Shown here: in pieces, positions 1-8,046 of the stretch
Layout of the letters: the number at the start of each line of letters is the position of its first letter
Numbering within the stretch: position 1 is the first letter of the stretch
IMG/VR virus record: IMGVR_UViG_3300032083_000303
Span: 1-46,904 of that record
Direction: 5' to 3' (one strand)
Source of the DNA: a virus
DNA length: 46,904 nt
The notes under the pieces: generated by a model
Told to the model about the DNA's origin: nothing
Seen by the model: the letters and a program-made list of their open reading frames with translations, nothing else
Database searches by the model: none
Position numbers and translations under genes: made by a program

Positions 1-360
1 TATTTTGGTTTTGTATACTGCATCACCAACACAAAAACTAAGAAGGCTTACATAGGGTGCAAGCAGTACTGGACTTATCGTAAAGGTAAAAAGAAAAAAG
101 AATCTAACTGGAAAGTCTATGTTGGTTCTAGCAAACATCTTAAAGAAGACATAGATAAATTTGGTAAGGATACTTTTAAATTTAAAATCTTAGGACAGTT
201 TAAAAACAAACGAAGCTTAAAGTATTATGAGTGTTACCACCAAGTTATACGACATGTCCTTACTGCAAAACTAGAAGGAACGGACGAGCCAGCCTATTAT
301 AACAACTGGATAGGCGGTAAGTTCTACAGACCAGTACAGGACTTTAATGAAGATGAATGA
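1..360 (+). CDS. GIY-YIG endonuclease-like protein (5' truncated by window edge)
   Basis: The reading frame is open from base 1 and ends at TGA 358-360; its start lies outside the window. The first visible residues fit a GIY-YIG core: a G-F-V-Y strand, then about 15 residues later the AYIG strand, then an 'SNWKVYVGSS' segment and a basic helix, as in Seg-type free-standing homing nucleases of phages. The C-terminal 'YYNNWIGGKFYRP' segment is also typical of this phage group. Members nick or cut double-stranded DNA and often sit beside nucleotide-metabolism genes; here nrdJ is about 600 bp downstream. The end overlaps the next gene by 14 bp. The fold assignment is fairly sure; homing activity is inferred. 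Confidence 0.75.
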   Translation, partial: YFGFVYCITNTKTKKAYIGCKQYWTYRKGKKKKESNWKVYVGSSKHLKEDIDKFGKDTFKFKILGQFKNKRSLKYYECYHQVIRHVLTAKLEGTDEPAYYNNWIGGKFYRPVQDFNEDE

Positions 361-670
361 AGAGCTTATTGAATCTTTATACGATCAAGTAAATAAGAAC
401 CCACATAAAGTTTTATATATATCTGTTATCTTACAGGCGTTGCTAGACTTGCTCAAGGTTGAACGAGAAGAAGAGGCAAGCAGTATCACTTTGGAAAGAG
501 ATCAAGCACGGGCTTGGTTCTTTGCTTCTATAGGTGTTACAGCCGATGACTTTGATGCTGTCTGTACCTATGCAGGACTTGAGCCAAGCAAGGTACGAAG
601 CTTTGCTTTAAAAGTTATGGACACAGGAGATCAAGAAAATGTCAGAAGAAGAATCAGCTTACTCCTCTAA
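347..670 (+). CDS. Conserved phage protein of unknown function
   Basis: This 107-residue, mostly helical protein has a C-terminal 'ARAWFF..IGVTADDFDAVC' stretch followed by AGLEPSKVR. The pattern (aromatic-rich helix, VC..AGL.P..VR) recurs in small phage and proteobacterial proteins and looks like a helix-turn-helix-sized unit, but no function is known to me. It overlaps the nuclease upstream and the DUF3310 gene downstream, so the three are probably translated together. A second in-frame ATG at 353 is an alternative start. No signal peptide or membrane segment is visible. Confidence 0.7.
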   Translation: MKMNEELIESLYDQVNKNPHKVLYISVILQALLDLLKVEREEEASSITLERDQARAWFFASIGVTADDFDAVCTYAGLEPSKVRSFALKVMDTGDQENVRRRISLLL

Positions 671-944
671 CGAAGGACCAGACGATTACTATCTAAGACA
701 GTTTAAAAAAGAAAGAAAAAGCAAAGAAGAAACCAACATCCTAGCCAAGCAGGTTGGGGGAAATCATTACAAAGATTGTGGCATACAGCCAGTAGAATAT
801 ATCCATGCCAATAGCCTTGACTACTTTGAGGGTAACGTGGTAAAGTATATCACTCGCCATCGTGCTAAAGGAGAGGGAGAAAAAGACATCAGAAAAGCTA
901 TACACTATGCGGAGTTAATCTTAGAATTATATTATAACAAGTAG
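639..944 (+). CDS. DUF3310 family protein
   Basis: The C-terminal half (about residues 40-100) carries the DUF3310 signature: 'NHYKDCGIQPVEYIHAN', then 'VVKYITRHRAKGE', then a DIRKAIHYAELILE helix. DUF3310 proteins are very common in phages, are sometimes labelled SaV-like or nucleotide-kinase-like, and have no established biochemical role. The N-terminal 35 residues are acidic then basic and look disordered. The start overlaps the end of the preceding gene by 32 bp. The gene sits directly before the ribonucleotide reductase, which fits a link to DNA or nucleotide metabolism, but that is context only. Confidence 0.85.
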   Translation: MSEEESAYSSNEGPDDYYLRQFKKERKSKEETNILAKQVGGNHYKDCGIQPVEYIHANSLDYFEGNVVKYITRHRAKGEGEKDIRKAIHYAELILELYYNK

Positions 945-962
945 AAGTAAAAGGGGAAGTGT

Positions 963-2645
963 ATGTCTATGTTTAAATCAAATCGAAACCCACAGTTCAG
1001 GTCTAAGTTCAGCGAGGACATTTTTAATACTAAGTACTCACACACAGGAGCGGAGACTATGCACGAACTGGCATGTACTCTGGTTGAGGATGTGTGTCAG
1101 AGCTATCTTACTCGTGATGAGAAGGACGAACTGATAGACCATATGTCTAATCTTCGCTTTCTTCCAGGTGGTAGATATCTATATTATGCTGGTAGAGAGA
1201 AAAAGTTTTTTAATAACTGCTATCTGCTACGCGCTGAAGAGGATACCAGAGAAGATTGGGCTGACTTGTCATGGAAGTCTGAGTCCTGCTTGATGACAGG
1301 TGGCGGCATTGGCATTGATTATTCTGTGTATCGTGGTGAGGGTGCGTCACTAAAAGGTACAGGCGGCACAGCCAGTGGACCTATACCCAAGATGCAAATG
1401 ATTAACGAGATCGGTCGCAGGGTTATGCAGGGTGGTAGCAGACGTAGTGCTATCTACGCATCTCTTAATCATCAGCACTCTGATATTGTGCCTTTTCTTA
1501 ATGCAAAGAACTGGGCAGACATGCCTGTTGGTAAGACAGGTCAAACTTACTTTGATGTTAAGCAAGACGACTTTGACTTTCCCTGTCCTCTTGATATGAC
1601 AAACATCAGTGTTAACTATGATACTGATTGGTTACTTAACTATTGGGAGACAGGAGATATAGGAGATGTCTTTAGGTATAATGTACGTCAGGCTCTTAGA
1701 ACTGCGGAACCAGGGTTTAGCTTCAACTTCTTCGAGAAAGAAAATGAGACGTTGCGTAATGCCTGTACGGAAGTTACGTCTGAAGATGATAGTGATGTTT
1801 GTAATCTTGGCAGTCTTAACTTTGCTAGGATTGATGACCTCGGCCAACTCAAAGATGTTGTCCAACTCGCAACCAAGTTTCTCTTGTGCGGAACCTTACG
1901 CGCACAACTACCTTATGATAAGATTAATCTTGTTAGAGAAAAGAACAGGCGGCTGGGGCTTGGACTCATGGGGCTTCACGAATGGCTTATACAAAGAGGA
2001 CACCGATATGAAACTACTCCAGAAATGCACCGCTGGCTTAAAGTTTATGAGGCAGAATCCGACAAGGTTGCAAGAGACTTTTCAAAGGTACTATCAGTTT
2101 CACGACCAGCAGCAGTTAGAGCTATCGCGCCTACTGGAACAATCGGTATTCTGGCTGGAACTTCCACAGGTGTTGAGCCTATATTTGCAGTCGCATACAA
2201 ACGCCGCTACCTCAAATCTAAAAAGTGGCACTATCAATACGTGGTAGATAGCGCAGCACAAGAGATGATTGATCTGTATGGTGCCAAGCCAGACAAGATT
2301 GAGTCTGCTATTGATCTTGCTACTGACTATGAACGGCGTCTAAGCTTTCAGGCTAACGTGCAGGAGTATGTAGATATGTCTATCTCTAGTACTATTAACC
2401 TTCCTGCATGGGGTACAGAGGACAACAACGAAGACGGTGTAGAGGATTTTGCACAGACGTTGGCTAAGTATGCTCACAGACTACGTGGTTTCACTTGCTT
2501 CCCCGATGGATGCCGTGGTGGTCAGCCTCTTACTGTTGTCCCCTATGCTGAAGCTGTAGAAAAACTAGGCGAAGAGTTTGAGGACAACGTACAGACACAT
2601 GACATCTGCGACATTAGTGGTAGTGGTGGAGTGTGCGGAGTATAA
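963..2645 (+). CDS. nrdJ: Class II (adenosylcobalamin-dependent) ribonucleotide reductase
   Basis: The 560-residue enzyme would convert ribonucleotides to deoxyribonucleotides for phage DNA synthesis. Key residues are visible: the first redox cysteine in FNNCYLL (C86), the radical-site motif NACTE (N266, C268, E270), and the partner cysteine in DVCNLGS (C280). Later come 'APTGTIGILAGTSTG', STINLP and a C-terminal tail GGVCGV whose cysteines would re-reduce the active site. The single compact chain, with no nearby small-subunit (NrdB) or NrdG activase gene, points to class II. AAGGGGAAGTGT just before ATG 963 holds the ribosome binding site. No intron or intein interrupts it. Function would depend on B12 available in the host. 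Confidence 0.92.
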   Translation: MSMFKSNRNPQFRSKFSEDIFNTKYSHTGAETMHELACTLVEDVCQSYLTRDEKDELIDHMSNLRFLPGGRYLYYAGREKKFFNNCYLLRAEEDTREDWADLSWKSESCLMTGGGIGIDYSVYRGEGASLKGTGGTASGPIPKMQMINEIGRRVMQGGSRRSAIYASLNHQHSDIVPFLNAKNWADMPVGKTGQTYFDVKQDDFDFPCPLDMTNISVNYDTDWLLNYWETGDIGDVFRYNVRQALRTAEPGFSFNFFEKENETLRNACTEVTSEDDSDVCNLGSLNFARIDDLGQLKDVVQLATKFLLCGTLRAQLPYDKINLVREKNRRLGLGLMGLHEWLIQRGHRYETTPEMHRWLKVYEAESDKVARDFSKVLSVSRPAAVRAIAPTGTIGILAGTSTGVEPIFAVAYKRRYLKSKKWHYQYVVDSAAQEMIDLYGAKPDKIESAIDLATDYERRLSFQANVQEYVDMSISSTINLPAWGTEDNNEDGVEDFAQTLAKYAHRLRGFTCFPDGCRGGQPLTVVPYAEAVEKLGEEFEDNVQTHDICDISGSGGVCGV

Positions 2646-2653
2646 AAAAAGAC

Positions 2654-2682
2654 TTGCATATTGTAAAAAAATAATATATAAT
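2654..2682 (+). promoter_or_regulatory. Sigma70-like promoter upstream of the Hsp20 gene
   Basis: TTGCAT at 2654-2659 and a perfect TATAAT at 2677-2682 are separated by exactly 17 bp in a 92-bp gap between nrdJ and the Hsp20 gene. The run of A and TA around it is typical of a host-type promoter. Transcription would start near 2690 and drive Hsp20 and perhaps the genes after it. Confidence 0.65.
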
Positions 2683-2737
2683 ATATAAGAAGCTGCCATT
2701 GTGGGGCTTCACTAACTCGCCAAAGGAGAAAAATATT

Positions 2738-3148
2738 ATGCCAAATATTACAAGAACAGTATTAAGTAACTATGCAATTGGGTTTGATTCTTTATTTCAG
2801 GAACTGGAAAATATCAAAGATCAGTTTAGTAGTAACTATCCACCACATAACATTACCAAGATTGACGACAATAATTTTAAATTAAGTCTTGCTGTAGCAG
2901 GATTTACTAAAGAAGAATTATCAATTACCTTTGAAGATGGTTTAGTTTCTATCAAAGGTAGCAGAGATACAAAAAATAAAACTGAAAACTTATACAACGG
3001 TATTGCAGAAAGAGATTTCTATAAAAGGTTTAAGATGAGTGAGCATATGGAAGTTGTTGATTCTAAACTTATGAATGGTATTTTAACTTTGTCTCTTCAA
3101 AGAGAAGTGCCAAAAGAAAAGCAACCCAAGACTATTAAAATTAACTAA
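2738..3148 (+). CDS. Small heat-shock protein, Hsp20 / alpha-crystallin family
   Basis: The 136-residue protein has the alpha-crystallin fold order: a short N-terminal arm with a FDSLFQEL helix, then 'LSLAVAGFTKEELSITFEDG', VSIKG, a RDFYKRF strand, LMNGILTLSL, and a C-terminal IKI (I-x-I) anchor motif. Such proteins hold unfolding proteins; tailed marine and T4-like phages often carry one. ATG 2738 is chosen because AAAGGAG lies just upstream; an in-frame ATG at 2699 would add 13 unlikely residues. It has its own promoter and is followed by a hairpin. With the GroES-like gene at 34813-35241 it gives the phage two chaperone-related genes. Confidence 0.88.
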   Translation: MPNITRTVLSNYAIGFDSLFQELENIKDQFSSNYPPHNITKIDDNNFKLSLAVAGFTKEELSITFEDGLVSIKGSRDTKNKTENLYNGIAERDFYKRFKMSEHMEVVDSKLMNGILTLSLQREVPKEKQPKTIKIN

Positions 3149-3156
3149 GGAAAGGA

Positions 3157-3188
3157 TGTAGAGAGGGGGTTGTAGCTTCCTCTCTACA
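3157..3188 (+). terminator. Intergenic hairpin after the Hsp20 gene (weak terminator or mRNA stabiliser)
   Basis: TGTAGAGAGG at 3157-3166 pairs perfectly with CCTCTCTACA at 3179-3188 around a 12-nt loop. It fills the gap between the Hsp20 stop and the next start. There is no clear T run after it (ACTATTTATATGG), so it may only partly terminate, or protect the Hsp20 mRNA. Confidence 0.45.
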
Positions 3189-3197
3189 ACTATTTAT

Positions 3198-3977
3198 ATG
3201 GCTAAAAAATTACCATTTACTGTATACATAGGATACGATCCACGCGAACAGACAGCTTATGATGTATGTAAGTTTTCTATAGAGCGAACAGCATCAGAGC
3301 CTATCAGAATCTTACCTATCAAGAGGCCTACAATGGAACGCATGGGTCTATACTATAGGCAGTTTGATATTGTAGACGATCAGTTTATTGACAGCAAGGA
3401 TGGGCGACCATTCTCTACAGACTTTAGCTTCACTCGGTTCTTGGTTCCAGCACTTAACATGTATGAAGGATGGGCTTTGTATATGGACAGTGATATGTAT
3501 ATGAGAACAGATATTATCGAACTGTTTGAGGACTATACAACACAAGATTATTCAGACTTCTATCCTTTGTTCTGTGTGCAGCATGACTACGCGCCTAAAG
3601 ATACACATAAGATGGATGGTAAGCTACAAGAAAATTACTTTAGAAAAAACTGGTCGAGCTTTGTGTTATGGAACTGTGGACATCCTGCACATCAGAAGCT
3701 AACAGTAAACGAAATTAATTCTAACTCAGGCTCATGGCTACATAAGTTTGGCTGGTTATCAGACAAGGCTTCAGATATTGGTAAGATTACTGAGGATTGG
3801 AATTGGCTAGACAACCACTCTCCTGAAGACCTTGAGGCACGTAACGTACACTTTACTACTGGTGGTCCTTGGTTTAAAAATTGGCAATGCCGTCGATCCA
3901 TAGATGGTCAGTACGCTGCCGAGTGGAATATGGATTACTCTTACTTACTCTTACATGGACTTACTGATGAAATATAA
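3198..3977 (+). CDS. Glycosyltransferase, GT8-like (GT-A fold)
   Basis: This 259-residue protein begins with a FTVYIGYDPRE strand typical of phage and bacterial GT8-like transferases. 'FLVPALNMYEGWALYMDSDM' carries the metal-binding D-x-D (D97, D99). Later segments WSSFVLWNCGHP and HFTTGGPWF match the acceptor/sugar region of the family. It would transfer a sugar from a nucleotide sugar; donor and acceptor are unknown. It is followed, with an 11-bp overlap, by the 794-residue multidomain protein and then a methyltransferase, so the three probably form one surface-glycan or virion-glycan unit. ATG 3198 follows the hairpin closely with no strong ribosome binding site. Confidence 0.78.
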   Translation: MAKKLPFTVYIGYDPREQTAYDVCKFSIERTASEPIRILPIKRPTMERMGLYYRQFDIVDDQFIDSKDGRPFSTDFSFTRFLVPALNMYEGWALYMDSDMYMRTDIIELFEDYTTQDYSDFYPLFCVQHDYAPKDTHKMDGKLQENYFRKNWSSFVLWNCGHPAHQKLTVNEINSNSGSWLHKFGWLSDKASDIGKITEDWNWLDNHSPEDLEARNVHFTTGGPWFKNWQCRRSIDGQYAAEWNMDYSYLLLHGLTDEI

Positions 3978-6351
3978 AATTGTAACTTGTTTTAATGAAG
4001 ACATTTTAAATCAAACAGCCAATACAGTATTAAATCAATTCAAAGAAATTTGGGAACCAAGCTTTGAATTTCATTGCTATTATTATCAGATAGATATTAG
4101 TAAGTACTCCCTGCCACAAGCACCAAACATTTTCTATCATAACCTAGAAACTCTAGAAGATTATTCAAAATTCTTAGAAGAGTATAAGGAACATGATGGC
4201 ACTGAAGGTGGACAAATTCCTTATCAGGATATCCTAAACCCACATAAGTTCTTGCCTCGCGTTCTTGCGCTAACTGAGTGTGCGTTTAATAATGCGGACG
4301 CATGGATGGTTTGGATTGATCCTGATGTTATAGCTAAGAAGAAAATTACTGCCAAGGAACTAGACAAGCTGTTCCCAGACGAAAAAAATAAGGTTGATAT
4401 GCTTTGTCTCGAAGATACAGAATATCTAATGGCCTTTAATTTATCTAGGCAGACATCAGTAGACTTGTTAGGAGATTTTAGAGGCGCGTTTATCTCAGGT
4501 GAGTTTCTAAACTACAGAGAGTGGCACGATACATTTATTCTTAATAGACTGCGTACTATTTATGTTGCACATGGTATGCGATACGAAGAACTTTCTAATG
4601 AAAAGTCTTACATCAATGCTTTGTTTGCTTGTCTTAGAGATAAAAAAAGTGCTGCTCTTAGAGACAAGGATGGTAACAGAATACTTCAGCTATCTGATAC
4701 CGAGACATCTCCAGATATTCTTCCCAACAGGTATCGACAACTTGCAGACTTAATTAGATTTTATAAGCCTTCTACTATTCTTGAAACAGGAACTTGGAAC
4801 GCTGGCCGTGCTATTGAAATGGCTCTTGCAGCGTTTGACAATACAGATACTGTGCATTATGTTGGCTTTGATTTGTTTGAAGATGCTACGTCTGAGACAG
4901 ATGAGGTAGAGTTCAATGCCAAGCCACATAATAAAATGTTGGCAGTTGAGAATAGGCTCAATGAGTTTAGAGAGCATATGCAAAAGAACGAGGGCAAAGA
5001 CTTTTCGTTTGATTTAGTTAAAGGTAATGTACGAGATACCCTACCTATGTACTTTAAAACTACATCAACTAATAAAGAAAAAATTAACTTTGCTTTGATT
5101 GGTAGCGGCAATAGCAAAGAAACAGTAGAGATTGAGTATCAGCATTTAAAAGATGTTCCAGTAGTTGTTATGGATCATTACTTTACAAAGGACGACGATG
5201 ACAAAATACCAGATGAAAAAGCGCAGGGCATTAAGAAGATTTTTGATGGCGTGGCTACTAAGAAGATGGAGAAAACTCCTGAGATTGAAGGCGGTTGGAC
5301 CACATTCGATGATCGGAGTATAGTCAGAAAGTATGTGCTTCCCTCTGGTGACAGAGTAGCTGACGGTGGGCATACGCATCTAGCAGTTATTCTTAATAAC
5401 GAAAACCTAGAAGATGTGCCAGATACTCTCAAGCGTGTTCCTATTATTGTAAACCCGCGTGACTCTGTGCCGCGAGAGTATATTAATAACAACATTCAAA
5501 CTAACATGAAGCTTATTGGCGACAACCAATGGGTTACAAAGCACCCTGCCCACAAAGAAACAGGAGTTGTTGTTTCAGCAGGGCCATACCTAGACTATCA
5601 AGCACTTAAAAGATTTTTACACGAGCATCCTGATGCTAAAGTACTAACAGTTAAACATGCCTATCCTCACCTACTTGCCAATGGTATTAAGCCGTGGGGC
5701 TGTGTAGTACTGGACCCTAGACCTATTACAGGTAAAAGTACACACAACATTATTCGACAGACCTTGTTTGAAAATCTTGATACTAGCACAAAGTTTTTTG
5801 TAGCTTCTATGACTGATCCATCTGTAACTAAGTTTCTTTTAGAAAAGAAAGCTTCTATATATGGATGGCACGCTTATACTGACTCACTTAGGCAGGAGCA
5901 TGAGCAAGGCAAAGAGATTGTCAATCAGCAAGTTAAGGTAGAAGATAGTCTTGGTATTCCGCAAGGAGCTACGCTTATTACTGGCGGTACTTGTGCAGCA
6001 ATGCGGTCTATTGGAGTGTTTCATACGATGGGCTTTAGAAATATACATCTGTGGGGCTTTGACTGTTGCAGAGAAGAGCCATCAGATGAAGAAAAAACAG
6101 AAACAACAGGTGATGTAGAGGGTGGCGAAGTACCAAAGCCTAAGTACATTGAAGTTAATGTTGAAGAAAAAACATATTGGACTACAGGTGAACTGCTGGC
6201 TATGGCTCAAGACTGTGAAAAAGTTTTTGCAGATCAGGGCATGGATGGTGTGCTAGATTTTCATGGAGAAAACACAATGGTAGCTGATCTCTGGAAAATA
6301 AATCAGAAGCGGGATGACCGCCCTAAATTTAAGGATTACTATAATGGCTGA
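3967..6351 (+). CDS. Three-part protein: glycosyltransferase-like, methyltransferase-like and DUF115/MAF-like domains
   Basis: Start ATG 3967 gives 794 residues; it overlaps the upstream stop, and ATG 3955 is an alternative. Residues 1-225 resemble a glycosyltransferase ('WMVWIDPD' near 113-120 as a D-x-D-like site). Residues about 250-400 look like a Rossmann methyltransferase: STILETGTWNAGRA (269-282) as motif I, then HYVGFDLFE and VVVMDHY. Residues about 470-790 resemble the DUF115/MAF family: GVVVSAGPYLD (533-543), WGCVVLDPRP, then 'GGTCAAMRSIGVFHTMGF' (673-690) with HLWGFDC. MAF proteins help add nonulosonic acids to flagellin. The three-part fusion is unusual. The middle domain lacks some classic motifs and could be degenerate. 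The role is inferred from domain likeness and neighbours. Confidence 0.62.
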   Translation: MKYKIVTCFNEDILNQTANTVLNQFKEIWEPSFEFHCYYYQIDISKYSLPQAPNIFYHNLETLEDYSKFLEEYKEHDGTEGGQIPYQDILNPHKFLPRVLALTECAFNNADAWMVWIDPDVIAKKKITAKELDKLFPDEKNKVDMLCLEDTEYLMAFNLSRQTSVDLLGDFRGAFISGEFLNYREWHDTFILNRLRTIYVAHGMRYEELSNEKSYINALFACLRDKKSAALRDKDGNRILQLSDTETSPDILPNRYRQLADLIRFYKPSTILETGTWNAGRAIEMALAAFDNTDTVHYVGFDLFEDATSETDEVEFNAKPHNKMLAVENRLNEFREHMQKNEGKDFSFDLVKGNVRDTLPMYFKTTSTNKEKINFALIGSGNSKETVEIEYQHLKDVPVVVMDHYFTKDDDDKIPDEKAQGIKKIFDGVATKKMEKTPEIEGGWTTFDDRSIVRKYVLPSGDRVADGGHTHLAVILNNENLEDVPDTLKRVPIIVNPRDSVPREYINNNIQTNMKLIGDNQWVTKHPAHKETGVVVSAGPYLDYQALKRFLHEHPDAKVLTVKHAYPHLLANGIKPWGCVVLDPRPITGKSTHNIIRQTLFENLDTSTKFFVASMTDPSVTKFLLEKKASIYGWHAYTDSLRQEHEQGKEIVNQQVKVEDSLGIPQGATLITGGTCAAMRSIGVFHTMGFRNIHLWGFDCCREEPSDEEKTETTGDVEGGEVPKPKYIEVNVEEKTYWTTGELLAMAQDCEKVFADQGMDGVLDFHGENTMVADLWKINQKRDDRPKFKDYYNG

Positions 6352-7096
6352 TGATAATTGGGTAGATACAAAAATTTCTCAGTGGGGCCATGTTCCCGAC
6401 CGAGAGATAGAGTATACTACTGAGTATAATAGACATAACGCATCAGAAAAATATCAAGAACTTTTGTCTGAGTATAAAGTTATGCACGAGTCTGCTGAAG
6501 GAATGTTTAATGGCAAAAGCCTTCTCAAATATGTAGATATTATTGGAAGTTACCTAGAAAAAAATGACTGCATTAATTTGCTAGACTATGGTGCAGGAAA
6601 GGGTATACTATACACAGACAAATACACAAAGCTAACAAATGAAATTGACAAGCCTCTCGGAGAGCTTTGGAATCTCGACTCTTTTCACCTTTACGATCCA
6701 GGTTACAAGCCTTATTCGGTTCTTCCTGACGAGTGGCAGAAGGGAACCTTTGATGCTGTAATATGTACTGATGTTATGGAGCATGTACCAGAAACCGACT
6801 TGTTCTGGGTGTTAGAAGAGATTCTTTCTTATGCTGGTAAGATGGTGTTCTTTAACATTGCCTGTATACCCGCACTAAAGAAGTTTGCAGATGGCACAAA
6901 TGTTCACATCTCTGTCTTTAAACCAAGGGCATGGCTAAACTTTTTTGCTGATATGTCACGTAAGTATCCTGATATAAAAATATATCTTTTCTTTGACACA
7001 CCCGATGAAGAAGATAATCTTACTACTGAAGGATACAGAATTGAAATGTACCCTCAAGTAACAAGTCTTAAAAAGAAGGATGGAACAATAGCATGA
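6344..7096 (+). CDS. SAM-dependent class I methyltransferase
   Basis: With ATG 6344 the protein is 250 residues and overlaps the previous stop by 8 bp. Motif I is LLDYGAGKG (residues 79-87); a motif III-like 'FDAVICTDVMEHVPE' (about 137-151) has the Methyltransf_11/23-type D-V-x-E-H. The rest matches no specific acceptor type. It follows two glycosyltransferase-like genes, so a methylated sugar or glycan is a reasonable guess; a DNA methyltransferase is unlikely because no target-recognition or DPPY/PCQ motif is present. The stop overlaps the holin start (ATGA), implying coupled translation. Confidence 0.78.
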   Translation: MADDNWVDTKISQWGHVPDREIEYTTEYNRHNASEKYQELLSEYKVMHESAEGMFNGKSLLKYVDIIGSYLEKNDCINLLDYGAGKGILYTDKYTKLTNEIDKPLGELWNLDSFHLYDPGYKPYSVLPDEWQKGTFDAVICTDVMEHVPETDLFWVLEEILSYAGKMVFFNIACIPALKKFADGTNVHISVFKPRAWLNFFADMSRKYPDIKIYLFFDTPDEEDNLTTEGYRIEMYPQVTSLKKKDGTIA

Positions 7097-7497
7097 TTGG
7101 AATTGTAGATTCAGTTGTCGGAGTAGCTGGCAAGGTTCTTGATAAGTTTGTTGAAGACAAAGACCTACGTGTTAAGCTAGAGTCTGAACTTAAAAGTCAG
7201 ATTATTGCGTTAGATATGGCGCAAGCACAAGCTAACATTGAACAGGCCAAGCACCCCTCTGTGTTTGTAAGCGGAGCTAGACCAGCTATCATGTGGGTAT
7301 GTTGCTTTGCACTGGCATGGCAGTTTATCTTTGCACCCATTGCAAGTTGGGGATTGGCTATCTGGTATCCAGTAGTTACTCTTCCTACTCTAGACACACA
7401 AGCTTTGATGACGCTCCTGCTCTCGCTGCTTGGCCTTGGCGGTATGCGTACAGCAGAAAAGTGGAAGGGCGTTGCTCGTAACAACATGAAGAAATAA
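7093..7497 (+). CDS. Holin, gene-transfer-agent 3-TM type
   Basis: The 134-residue protein fits the GTA_holin_3TM pattern. An N-terminal charged helical region (residues 1-50, 'VVGVAGKVLDKFVEDKD', then EQAKHP) is followed by SGARPAIMWVCCFALAWQF and further hydrophobic segments through WGLAIWYPVV and ALMTLLLSLLGLGGMRTAEK. It would form the inner-membrane lesion that lets the endolysin out. It starts inside the stop of the methyltransferase gene and is followed 3 bp later by TerS. Its likely endolysin partner is on the other strand, just across the convergent junction. The family is known from Rhodobacterales gene transfer agents and phages of alpha- and gammaproteobacteria. Confidence 0.82.
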   Translation: MIGIVDSVVGVAGKVLDKFVEDKDLRVKLESELKSQIIALDMAQAQANIEQAKHPSVFVSGARPAIMWVCCFALAWQFIFAPIASWGLAIWYPVVTLPTLDTQALMTLLLSLLGLGGMRTAEKWKGVARNNMKK

Positions 7498-7499
7498 CA

Positions 7500-7979
7500 A
7501 TGCCACTAAATGAAAAACAGGAAAAGTTTGCACAGGCATATGTGCTGCACCGCAATGCTACTGAAGCTGCAAAGGCAGCAGGGTACTCAGATAAGTCAGC
7601 ATATAACCAAGGCTATAGATTACTACAGATAGACGAAGTAGTAGAACGAGTTCACACGTTAGAGAACGAACTAGAAACTAATGTAAATGTTATTGAAGAG
7701 ATTGAAAAACAATATAGCTATGCTGCTACCAATGGACACACTAACAGTGCCATTAAAGCACTTGAATTATTGGGGCGTGTTAGGGGAGCTAATGCAGATA
7801 CGGGCGTACCTAAAGATAAAGACTCACTAGAGACTGCAATTGTAGGATGCCTTAATACATTAGGCCAAGAAAAAGTCATTGACCTACTGTCTAAAACAGA
7901 TTATGCAGATTTGTTCTTTGAAACGGAAGAAAACGCTGCCGAGGATGCGTCAGGAGAGCCGTTGGAGGCTGTTGGGTAG
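7500..7979 (+). CDS. terS: Terminase small subunit
   Basis: The N-terminus has the Terminase_2 pattern: 'LNEKQEKFAQAYVLHRNATE' followed by AAKAAGYSDKSA, a DNA-binding helix-turn-helix, then an RLLQIDEVVERV helix. The middle is coiled-coil-like (oligomerisation) and the C-terminus is acidic. TerS recognises the packaging site and recruits TerL. At 159 residues it is normal size. It lies in the late part of the + strand module beside the holin, about 33 kb from TerL in this window and on the opposite strand, although TerS and TerL are usually adjacent. Confidence 0.8.
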   Translation: MPLNEKQEKFAQAYVLHRNATEAAKAAGYSDKSAYNQGYRLLQIDEVVERVHTLENELETNVNVIEEIEKQYSYAATNGHTNSAIKALELLGRVRGANADTGVPKDKDSLETAIVGCLNTLGQEKVIDLLSKTDYADLFFETEENAAEDASGEPLEAVG

Positions 7980-7990
7980 GCAACCCTACC
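7975..7990. terminator. Small hairpin at the convergent junction (weak)
   Basis: GGTAGG at 7975-7980 pairs with CCTACC at 7985-7990 around CAAC, overlapping the terS stop. A second loose stem (CGCT with AGCG, near 8014-8037) follows in the 67-bp gap before the oppositely transcribed endolysin gene. Neither has a T run on either strand, so the junction has no convincing intrinsic terminator; read-through antisense RNA is possible. Confidence 0.3.
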
Positions 7991-8046
7991 GAAATAAACT
8001 ACATGCTCTGTACGGCGCTCCCTACCCCCATAGCGTAGATTTAACT

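Noticed and set aside
963-2645. Intein or intron in nrdJ
   Set aside because: The motifs FNNCYLL, NACTE, DVCNLGS and STINLP follow at normal spacing in one frame.
2683-2740. RNA thermometer in the Hsp20 leader
   Set aside because: There is a short GAAGC/GCTTC stem, but the ribosome binding site is not paired by a fourU or ROSE-like element that I can see.
7975-8046. Bidirectional terminator between terS and the endolysin gene
   Set aside because: Stems are only 4-6 bp and lack T runs on either strand; kept only as a weak hairpin.
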